Shown: in pieces, positions 41,545 to 50,181 of the stretch | Numbering within the stretch: the stretch's first letter is position 1 | Layout of the letters: each line of letters opens with the position of its first letter | Source of the DNA: Rhodosorus marinus | Lineage: Eukaryota > Rhodophyta > Stylonematophyceae > Stylonematales > Stylonemataceae | DNA: 64,000 nt | NCBI GenBank assembly: GCA_029953675.1 | Contig: JAMWBK010000007.1 | Span: forward strand, 744,001 to 808,000 | Reading direction: 5' to 3' | Position numbers and translations under genes: made by a program | Notes under the pieces: model-generated | The model's input: only the letters and a program-made list of their open reading frames with translations | Told to the model about the DNA's origin: nothing | Databases searched by the model: none

Positions 41545-42231
41545 ATGGTTTCTAAGATTGTGATTTTGCTTGCCGCAGCCTTCGCGGTCTGCGCCATGGG
41601 ATCTGACGTTGCGATCAACGACGCAGAGAGGGTGTCGAAGAAGTGCAGCGGGAAGGCCATCTATTTGGTTCAGATCGACTATTTGTGGACCGGTGCTACC
41701 CACCCCTTCGCCTACCCGGATAACGGGTACTTCTCACCTACAACGGTTGCGTCCCACGGAAACGGTTTCCACCTGTGGACTCCTCACGGCTACTCGACCA
41801 AGGGTGTTGAGACCGTCGCCGAGCGAGGCAGGTTGAACTTCCTTCTGGCTGAGTTGGCCGCACAGAAGGGCCGCAATGTGTTCGACTTCGTTTACACCGA
41901 GGAACGCACTGAGGACGGATCTGAGACTGTGAAGCTGCTGATCAAGCTTGACTACACGCGCACCTACGTTTCTGGCATCTCCATGCTGACACCGAGCCCG
42001 GACTGGTTCACTGGATTCGATGATGCCAACCTGTGTATTGACGGGGAGTGGATTAAGAACTACGAGAGGAACCTGAGTGTCTGGGACGCGGGAACGGATA
42101 AGGGAGAAGACTTTGAGTCACCGAACAGGAACCAGTTCCCAAGGAGGCCGATTATGTCAATTCTTGGATCTCGATTCAACTCGGTTCCTGTTGGAACCGT
42201 CAAGATCATCCGCAAGCGTGTCTTCAAGTAA
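41545..42231 (+). CDS. Spondin_N-domain secreted protein, A type, copy A5
   Basis: 228 aa with signal peptide and Spondin_N domain; closest to A4. Visible differences are Ile165 (ANLCIDGEW, also in A1) and Met in RRPIMSILG. Both domain cysteines are kept. AATAAA at 42329-42334, about 100 bp after the stop. Its downstream partner B9 lies 3.3 kb away because a retroelement sits between them. Confidence 0.92.
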   Translation: MVSKIVILLAAAFAVCAMGSDVAINDAERVSKKCSGKAIYLVQIDYLWTGATHPFAYPDNGYFSPTTVASHGNGFHLWTPHGYSTKGVETVAERGRLNFLLAELAAQKGRNVFDFVYTEERTEDGSETVKLLIKLDYTRTYVSGISMLTPSPDWFTGFDDANLCIDGEWIKNYERNLSVWDAGTDKGEDFESPNRNQFPRRPIMSILGSRFNSVPVGTVKIIRKRVFK

Positions 42232-43017
42232 ATCGTTTCCGAGATTTTGCACGCATGTACTCTAAGAGTTTCGATGGAAGTCTGTTGAGCACAAGATTGG
42301 CTCTTGCGAGATGCACAATTCAAACCACAATAAAAAACTTCCCTTTTTTCCATGGACACTCCTGACAACTTCTGCAACCACCTGTTATCGACACGAGCTC
42401 CTTAAACATCGGCTCTCAACCCACCCAGCAGTTCAGGGCTAGCGTCAGGACTGGACATATGGAAACAGAAAGAAACGGAAGATGATAGATATTATTCAGT
42501 AGGCTGATCCTTTCCAGAAACAACGTTGAAACCCGGGTGCAGTTAGTTGGCACTGGATGTTCGATCAGAGCGATAGAGATCCATGGAGGTGCATACACCG
42601 TCAGCATGTTGCTGACAGCTCACTGGACGCAGGGAATCTAAGAGTTTGGGCGTAACAAAAGGGGTGCACAGACGAATGGCGGAAGAATACAAAGTCTGTG
42701 CCGAGCGAAAACAGACCAAAGAGATGCTACTTGGACAATGAAAAGAGAGTTTTGTAGCCGTCACAATGAAGATGACTGGGAAGGGTTCGTGCAGTTCGAC
42801 TGCACGAGCCCTGGCACTAGGTCGTAAAAAACTCCAGAGCAAGACCCCCGATTTTGGAAACCCCAAGCCAAGAGCTCCAACACATTTTCCCGTTCCACTC
42901 TAAAAACATGTGATAGCCAAGAAATTTAATACCCTGAATCGTGTTGAATCGCCAATTCCCACTTGGAAGAGAAGGTGTATTAGCATACAACGTATAGTAC
43001 TCTTTTATTTAGTGGTC
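42232..43017. other. U5 spacer between A5 and the retroelement
   Basis: A-to-B spacer sequence with the fold-back hairpin at 42782-42812. No gene recognised. Confidence 0.65.
42782..42812. repeat. Fold-back hairpin, 14-bp arms
   Basis: AGGGTTCGTGCAGT, loop TCG, ACTGCACGAGCCCT, with one mismatch. Sister spacers (10638, 25711) have AGGGCTCG once without the second arm. Confidence 0.75.
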
Positions 43018-43125
43018 GGTTTACTGGCTTTATTGGCTATGGCTTTATTAGCATAGCCTGAAGCGCTACGCAAACTGGCTTTATTGGCTATGGCTTTATT
43101 AGCATAGCCTGAAGCGCTACGCAAA
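43018..43125. repeat. 54-bp tandem duplication of the retroelement tail
   Basis: ACTGGCTTTATTGGCTATGG begins at about 43022 and again at 43076, each followed by CTTTATTAGCATAGCCTGAA and GCGCTACGCAAAC. Repeated tails of this sort are common at the 3' ends of non-LTR elements. Confidence 0.75.
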
Positions 43126-43405
43126 CCGTGAAAAGGAACTAAGAACTAGGTAGAGGAGCGTGCAAACCCAGGCGCCTATGGCCCGCTTCGGCAAGCATGC
43201 TACTCGAATATCGCCACAGAGAGACACTTAAACGCCGCCAAAGTAACCCCTCAACAGAATGCTCAGTAAAACATTTCCGCAACCACTCCAAACCCGACTT
43301 CTCCACGCGACCAAAGCTTTCCACAATGAAGGGCTGGAACCGGTGGGAGCGACCAGCCGCCGGGGAGCAGCGGCTTCGGCCGCGTGAAGGAACAAGGGTA
43401 TGCTG

Positions 43406-43446
43406 AGAGTATGGCCAGTCTGCTTCGCGCTGACTGGCCATACTCT
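43406..43446. repeat. Perfect fold-back hairpin, 15-bp arms, inside the retroelement
   Basis: AGAGTATGGCCAGTC, 11-nt loop, GACTGGCCATACTCT. The related element at 27.7-28.2 kb has CTGGCCATACTCTC only once (28010), so the inverted copy arose in this insertion. Confidence 0.8.
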
Positions 43447-45095
43447 AGCCGTGAGATGGGCGCTTGCCACAGGGCATGTAATCGCGAGGTCAACATATGC
43501 TGAGCGTCTGGCGGCTGCATCGGAGACGAGTAGATCTGCGATACAGTGGGGCGGTGCCGTATCCGAGACCGATCTGGGTAGTTTCGATTCCACCTCAACC
43601 GTATGCCCTAACCGAGTCTAATATTCGGTGAGAATGTACTTGAAGCGAGTGTGACGCCTCGTACGAAGACCTCTCAACAGTCCGCATGAACCTAAGAAGT
43701 GGCAACCACAAGCATCGATCTGACTCTCACATCCCTAACAGAAAGACGGTCGATTAGAGTGAAACAGAGCTTGTGTCAAACCCAGATAGATCCGTGCAGC
43801 AGAGCGGAACTGAAAGGCATCGAGACGGTGACCCAGTGAGGAAGGCAGCGTGGTCAACCACAAGTGCGATAGGTTGCCTCCCATGCCGCGGAGGCGAGCG
43901 GCAGTGACCCCCCGGGGCTGCCTTCCCCCTCTTCTGCAAGGACTCTGTCGATGGGAGAGTCCTCGATCGCCTCAGTACGTCCCCATAACAGCTCTCTCCA
44001 GGAGCGGAACTTGGATCGATTCTCGTCCGGCACGGTGTTGCACTTGCTGAACGCCTGTTGCAGAGCATCATGGATACTCAAAAGCGGTGGCGGAAGGGTC
44101 GGGGGGTCTTCGCTAGTCAGTGCTCTAGCCAAAAGGCAAACACTTCGCATCCGAAAACTCACCAAGGCGCGAAGCGCGGTAGCCCAGGAGACGCCCGCCG
44201 CAGGCGAGCACACGAGTCCACGGTCGGCCACTCCAAATCCACCTAATCGCAACGGTAGCGAAATCTGGGCACGAATTAGGTCCCTGTCAGGAGCCGCTTC
44301 ATCATCCAGGGGTTCATCCAAGAGCGTTCCCCAGTGCTTTGGCATCGCCTCGTCCGCCTTGGCTGCCATCCACGAGCCCCAATGTGGTGGAAGGCGTAGC
44401 AGCCAGTAATTCAGCCGGGGGCCGGCACAAAAGCGCGGAAGCAGGCTTGCATATTGTAGCATGCTGTCCGGTAGGCGCTCAATGGCGTCAGTGAGCTGCT
44501 TATGGCGTGCTAAAACTCGTTCGCAGAAGAGTCTTGCACGAAGTTGTCACTCCCGAAATCGACGCCATGGTGCTCGAGCCCCTCACGTTCACCAAAGACT
44601 CGGAGACAAGATGGCAGGGAGCCCGTCGAAACTTCACGCGGGGCGAGAAAACGGAATTTTTCGGGTTCCACGGTCAGACCTACTCCACGTGCTATCGCTT
44701 CGATCTGGGTCAATCCCCGAGCGAAGGTCTCAGGGGTGCCCAGCAACGTCACGTCGTCGTGGTAGGCACAGATTCGAAGATCTGGCACCTCAGCCGCCAG
44801 TCGCAAGAGCACGAGCTGCAAAGCACAGGCGTGAAGTACAGGCCCACAAGGATCACCCTGTTGAACGCCAGTACGTGCTGTAAAAACAGGGCCCTGCCCC
44901 CCCCTCCGTAAATGCCGGATAGGAACGGCCACGCCTCCGGGAATACCCTTCGAATCACCTCCAAAGCATGCGTCCGCGAGACGCTGTTGAACGCGTTACG
45001 GAAGTCAACCATGAAAACGCCCTAATCCGGCCTACTGGCTCGCTCGAGCTCGATCGCATGAGTGATCAGCTCGCAACCCCCGGAAAATCCCACCC

Positions 45096-45507
45096 CTACA
45101 TGGGTTGAGAAAAGTCTTGTTGAATAAATTAGGAAACGCAAAAGTTGTGTCCTCGATCATCGCAAGCCGGCTTAGAGATCTAATACTGCTTTTTCAAGTG
45201 CTACGAAGAGATTGTGTGAACAAAGCTAACTTCCAACAATACCATGAAATTCATATGCACTTGGGGTGCAATGAACGATTCACGAACCCAGGGTTAACCT
45301 GCTTCACTTTCCTTATGTGCTAGTGTCGACCTGAACTGCTTGATAGGATGAGGTATGTGAGGGATGGTGGTTCAAAAACTCGTTTGTATTTGTGTGGGAA
45401 GAGTCAGTTTTAAGTTTCGAACGCGTGCCTCCCGCAGGGGGCAGTGGAATAACTAACAGATATCCCCCCGGCTCTCAGATGGAGATTTGCGAACGCTAAT
45501 AGGCCAG
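45096..45507. other. U5 spacer between the retroelement and B9
   Basis: Resumes the sister spacer at TTGAATAAATTAGGAAACGC and holds the 3' flank of B9. No gene recognised. Confidence 0.65.
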
Positions 45508-46194
45508 CTAGTTGAAGACTCGAACACGCGTGACCTTTACGGTTCCGACCCGAATTCCGTCGAATCGAGTTGACAAGATCGAAACAATCGGCTTCCTCGG
45601 GTTCTGGTTCTTGTTCGCAGATAAGAAGTCAGCTCCCTTGTCCGTTCCGGCGTCCCACACGCTCAGGTTCCTCTCATACTCCCTCACCCACTTGCCTTCA
45701 ACACACATGTTAGCGTCATCGAATCCAGTGAACCAGTCCGGGCTCGGTGCAGCCATGGAGATGGCAGACGCGTAGGTGCGAGTGTAGTCGAGCTTGATAA
45801 GCAGGGTAACCTTTTGAGATCCGTTCTCGGTGGGTTCGTCGGAATACACAAAGTCGAAGACGTTGCGGCCCTTCTGCTGGTTCAGCTCGGACAGGAGGGT
45901 GTTGATCTTGCCTCTCTCGGCAATTTGTTCAACTCCCCTTGTCGAGTAGCCGTGAGGGGTCCACAGGTGGTATCCGTTTCCGTGGGAAGCAACAACTGTC
46001 TGGGAGAAGTGTCCATCCTCCGGGTATGCGTCTGGGTGGGTCGCACCGGTCCACAAGTAGTCGAAAACCACCTTGTACAGGGCTGACCCGTTACACTTCT
46101 TTGACATCCTCTCAGCGTCGTTGATGGCAACATCAGATCCCATGGCGCAGACCGCGAGGACTGCGGCGGCCAAAATCACCATCTTGGAAACCAT
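45508..46194 (-). CDS. Spondin_N-domain secreted protein, B type, copy B9
   Basis: 228 aa. Visible changes: Met5 (MVSKMVIL), Asn in PTENGSQ, Glu166 (CVEGKW) and Ser in SILSTRFDG. Signal peptide AAAVLAVCAMG as in U2. Both cysteines and sequons remain. B9 and B10 differ at more places than the pairs in U2 and U4, so this inverted repeat was not homogenised as recently. Confidence 0.92.
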   Translation of the reverse strand: MVSKMVILAAAVLAVCAMGSDVAINDAERMSKKCNGSALYKVVFDYLWTGATHPDAYPEDGHFSQTVVASHGNGYHLWTPHGYSTRGVEQIAERGKINTLLSELNQQKGRNVFDFVYSDEPTENGSQKVTLLIKLDYTRTYASAISMAAPSPDWFTGFDDANMCVEGKWVREYERNLSVWDAGTDKGADFLSANKNQNPRKPIVSILSTRFDGIRVGTVKVTRVRVFN

Positions 46195-46312
46195 TCTCTT
46201 GTATGTGTCTGTAACTCCTTGTCTATTAGCTCGTTGTACTGCTCTGCTCTGCTCTGCTCTGTTTGTTGTCTTGCTCCAAAGAAAATATCAAACTTGCCGG
46301 GAGTCGGTCATC

Positions 46313-46319
46313 TTTTATA
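46313..46319 (-). promoter_or_regulatory. TATA box of B9
   Basis: TATAAAA on the minus strand, about 119-125 bp before the ATG. Confidence 0.6.
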
Positions 46320-46329
46320 ACCTGTGATC

Positions 46330-49300
46330 GGAGTCGTACTTCCGAATCGATGCGGGTGGAGCTGCAAACTATGCTGATGGTGCTAGCCCCAGAAATGGGT
46401 AGTGAGTCGATCACTGGCCTCGATCTGTCGAAACTAAATCTAACTTCGACAAAAACATCCGCCGCGTACGCTCCTCGATTTGACCCAAGTGTAGAGTGGA
46501 TCATCGCCCCGTTTAAACTACAGTCAGGAAATTATTCACAGAAGGTTAGTCTGTCTCGGCCCAGTGCTCTCGGAAAATATGGTAGCCTAGGCTGATGTGC
46601 TTCAATAGGTCCACCGGCGTTACCCAGCCTTACACCCCATTCATCGGAGAAAATCAACGCTACCCGTGGACTGTGCCAGCTGAGCAAACCTACAGTACTC
46701 AAAAGCCAACGTTCAATATGGGTCAACTCGATGAACGGGCATTAAAACATTCGGCATGAAGTGCGATTGACGTTTCTTCTATCCTACCGCAGGATTTGTG
46801 CACGGACTATTCCTTGAGTTACCCAGTTTACCACGCTTGAGATGGAAAGGAAGGAGGTAGGGCAGGATCTCTACGCCCATTATCTACTTTCCTAAGCCAG
46901 CTCGCCATCCTCAATCCTGTTGACATTGCCTCTTTCCTGCTTTCCCCGAGGAGAAATAATATCGCTCAAAAGATCAGAAAACAAACTTTCCGTGCTACAA
47001 AAAAAGTCCAAAACATTGGCCAACGGAGGTGTCCAATGTTCCGATCTCTTTTTCCGTACAAAAGAAACGTTTAAAAATATTAGCACTCAAAACGTTTCTG
47101 TAAAAAAAGTGGCTTGCGAGCTTCCATTGGAATATGGCAAATGCTCAATCGGGAGTTGTTAAAGGAATCTCAGGGGGAAGAAAAGCGCTATCGACGGTGC
47201 ACATTTGCGCCTTCAATATCAAAACAGCATATTTACGCGGCACAAGGGACAACTCGACTGAGCAAACAACGAATAGAGCCGGTTAGTAAGACGCTCAGCG
47301 AACGGTCCTCAAATTCCATGGCAATCAACAGTCCAAGATTCGGAAACGCGCAACAACAAACAGGACAATTCGATAGGCCAAAAGCCGAAGCTCGGATATC
47401 TTGAGTGAACACCGGGGGCGTCGTCGGTTACATTCCGAAGTCTCATACAAAACCACCACAACCTAACAACTCCGGTGCTGCCCGTGAACTAAGTCCCAGT
47501 TCTTAAAGTGGGACAATTTGCTGGAGATCGATTCATGTCCAATCAAAATATTAAAACAAATGATGGTTTACGTCAAGTTTTGGCTTACAAAAAGTTTCCT
47601 GGATAAATTGTAATGGAAAATATTTACCACAATGGAGCCCTTCTGATTTTTTTGAATGAAAATCCTTTTTCGACGCACAAGATATTAATGGGAGAAGTAT
47701 TTTGATTCATATCTCCACAGTCCAAATGATTGGTTTTTGCAATGCCCATTTTCTTTCACTATTCAAGTAGTGTTTAGAGCGTTTTAATTGGTTAACACAG
47801 ATTCATTTTGATTTGAGTTGAATACGGACCAGATGGTTGGTTGTTGGGAGAAGTCTTTTGATTCACGACATCAAGATCGACTCTGTGAAAATAGAGAAAA
47901 CTGAAGTTTGACTGGTTGTTGGAAATTGGGGCGAGGGAGGTCTGTTCCTCGAGTCAGTTAGGGAGGAAATCGAGCGGGTTTGGGGTCAAACTGTGTCGAG
48001 AGCAGCCGGTGGAGGTTGTGTGAGTTTGCACTCGAGCGGGCAAACTTTGTGCGATGGACGATTGAGGACAGCCATCTTTCAGATGAACTGCGAAGTATGC
48101 TCCAACTATGCTCCCATGCTTGGCGGGGCGATACGGACGTTGAGCATTTAGTTTTTCGTGTTTTGTGTACTTGCTCCGGTATTGGACGCTGGTACTAACG
48201 AAAGTGATCCGGCTGTTTCATAATTGTAGCGTTCGCCCCAATTCATCGAATGTTGTACGAGTTGATCATCTGGACCGAGCGTGTTCTCTAGCTCGACAAG
48301 AACTGGCGTACGCGGCTAGATCTTCGGGTTATCGAAGTCTCCTAAAAGAAGTTCGGAAGCGAACCCATTGTCGAGATGCTTTGGGCAATCACAAAAACCT
48401 CATCCTTCTTGTCCCAACCAAACTGCGAATTCAACAAGTAATGTTTCGGTTTCCCCTAAAAAAGACGTCTTGATCAACAATCTCCCACCAGACCGAAAAG
48501 CAGTATTTGTAAAAAACAAAATAGGTGTCAGACTGTCGTGACTCATAGATAGCAAGTCGGCGATATGGGCAGGGAGGAAGCATTTTTCATTTCAACCTAT
48601 TTTCTTTTTTAAACGAAATAGCGTGATCTTCCATCTTCCAATAGAAGGCCGATTTTGAAAGCCAGATTTCTTGCTTTAATTTCTCCTTGGAGAAAGCAAC
48701 AGGACAAGAGGCGATGTCAATGGGATTGAGGATGATGGCTGAGCTGGCTCAGGAAGAAGGCCGAAGCCAATGATCCTGCTCCAGTTCCGTCCTTTCCCTG
48801 CTCAAGCACGGTAAACTAGGCAACTCAAGGAATAGTTTGCGGGAAACCTTCCTGTTGATAGGTTAGAAGAAATATCAATCGTCGTTCATTGCTGAGCCAT
48901 TTACACTGGTGACTCTGAACTGAATAAGTAGATCAGTATTCGGAGACTGGAAAAAACACCTCTTAGGGTCTGTTGTAAGCTGGGTAGTCTGGCTCAGTTC
49001 CCTGGTAGCGTCGATCTTCTCTAATGGATGAGGTTTAAGTTTTGGTAACGCCCGTGGATCTATTCAAATAAAAGAAAAAGGAAACCCAGTGGTCAACCAA
49101 GCACAGCAGCCTAAACCACTGGGGTAGACAGACTAGCCTTCTGTGAATAATTTCCTGACTATAGTTTAGACAGTACGATGATCCAATCTATCACTCGGGT
49201 CAAATCGAGGGGCGTACGAGGCAGATGTTTCTGTCGATGTCAGATTTAGTTTCGACAGATCGAGGCCAGTGATCTACTTACGTCCTCTTTCTGGGGCTAA

Positions 49301-49360
49301 CACCATCAGCATAGTTTGCAGCTCCACCCATCTCGACATCGATTCGGAAGTACGACTCCG
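46330..49360. other. U5 B9-B10 head-to-head spacer
   Basis: Divergent 5' flanks, CCAAT-like core (ATTGGTT near 47739 and 47790), and the coding-like relic at about 47930-48470. No intact gene. Confidence 0.6.
47930..48470 (+). other. Coding-like relic, U5 version
   Basis: Forward reading FALERANFVRWTIEDSHLSD, then HNCSVRPNSSNVVRVDHLDR and LARQELAYAARSSGYRSL. It corresponds to 36730-37340 and, more weakly, to 20380-20660. Identity unknown. Confidence 0.3.
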
Positions 49361-49369
49361 ATCACAGGT

Positions 49370-49376
49370 TATAAAA
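49370..49376 (+). promoter_or_regulatory. TATA box of B10
   Basis: TATAAAA in CACAGGTTATAAAAGGTGGC, 125 bp before the ATG. Confidence 0.6.
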
Positions 49377-49494
49377 GGTGGCCGATATCTGGCAAGTTTG
49401 ACATTTTCTTTGGAGCAAGACAACGAAGAGAGCAGAGCAGAGCAGAGCAGTACAACGAGCTAATAGACAAGGAGTTACAGATATATACAAGAGA

Positions 49495-50181
49495 ATGGTT
49501 TCCAAGATTGTGATTTTCGCCGCCGCGATCCTCGCGGTCTCCGTCATGGGTTCTGATGTTGCCATCAACGACGCTGAGAGGATGTCAAAGAAGTGTAACG
49601 GGTCAGCCCTGTACAAGGTGGTGTTCGACTACTTGTGGACCGGTGCGACCCACCCAGACGCATACCCTGAGGATGGACACTTCTCCCAGACAGTTGTTGC
49701 TTCCCACGGAAATGGATACCACCTGTGGACCCCTCACGGATACTCCACAAGGGGAGTAGAGTCAATTGCCGAGAGAGGCAAGATCAGCACCCTCCTGTCC
49801 GAGCTGAACCAGCAGAAGGGCCGCAACGTCTTCGACTTTGTGTATTCCGACGATCCCACCGAGGCCGGATCTCAAAAGGTTACCCTGCTCATCAAGCTCG
49901 ACTACACTCGCACCTACGCCTCTGCCATCTCCATGGCTGCACCGAGCCCGGACTGGTTCACTGGATTTGATGACGCTAACATGTGTGTTGACGGCAAGTG
50001 GGTGAGGGAGTACAAGAGGAACCTGAGCGTTTGGGACGCCGGAACGGACAAGGGGGCTGACTTCTTGTCTGCGAACAAGAACCAGATCCCAAGGAAGCCG
50101 ATTGTTTCGATCCTGGCAACTCGTTTCGACGGAATTCGGGTCGGAACCGTAAAGGTCACGCGTGTTCGAGTCTTCAACTAA
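49495..50181 (+). CDS. Spondin_N-domain secreted protein, B type, copy B10
   Basis: 228 aa, last gene of the array. The signal peptide ends AILAVSVMG: Cys16 of all other copies is Ser, but hydrophobicity is kept. Other changes are VESIAERGKIS, SDDPTEAGSQ, Lys174 and NQIPRKP. Domain cysteines and sequons are intact. The 3' flank matches that of a reverse B gene rather than a forward one. Confidence 0.92.
   Translation: MVSKIVIFAAAILAVSVMGSDVAINDAERMSKKCNGSALYKVVFDYLWTGATHPDAYPEDGHFSQTVVASHGNGYHLWTPHGYSTRGVESIAERGKISTLLSELNQQKGRNVFDFVYSDDPTEAGSQKVTLLIKLDYTRTYASAISMAAPSPDWFTGFDDANMCVDGKWVREYKRNLSVWDAGTDKGADFLSANKNQIPRKPIVSILATRFDGIRVGTVKVTRVRVFN

Larger units (their letters stand above)
43018..45095 (-). 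mobile_element. Broken non-LTR-type retroelement with reverse transcriptase (YHDD)
   Basis: Minus strand, 5' truncated. The RT part runs from about 45095: LITHAIELERASRPD, then a TAG, then FMVDFRNAFNSVSR (motif A with catalytic Asp). After a frameshift near 44900 come GVQQGDPCGPVLHA (motif B) and AYHDDV (motif C, catalytic DD). After another shift near 44500 follow LPLRLGGFGVADRG (44.2 kb) and FQFRSAARIYLGL (43.8 kb). The C-terminal region includes FQPFIVESFGRVEKSG (43.3 kb). The 3' tail GCGTAGCGCTTCAGGCTATG is present twice as a 54-bp tandem. At least two frameshifts and several stops make it dead. Sister spacers show the site without it. The Y-H-D-D motif instead of the common YADD also occurs in the fossil at 60405. 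Confidence 0.85.

Noticed and set aside
7590-50181. CRISPR-like or satellite array
   Set aside because: Units of about 9 kb with genes and no short regular repeat-spacer structure; eukaryotic setting.
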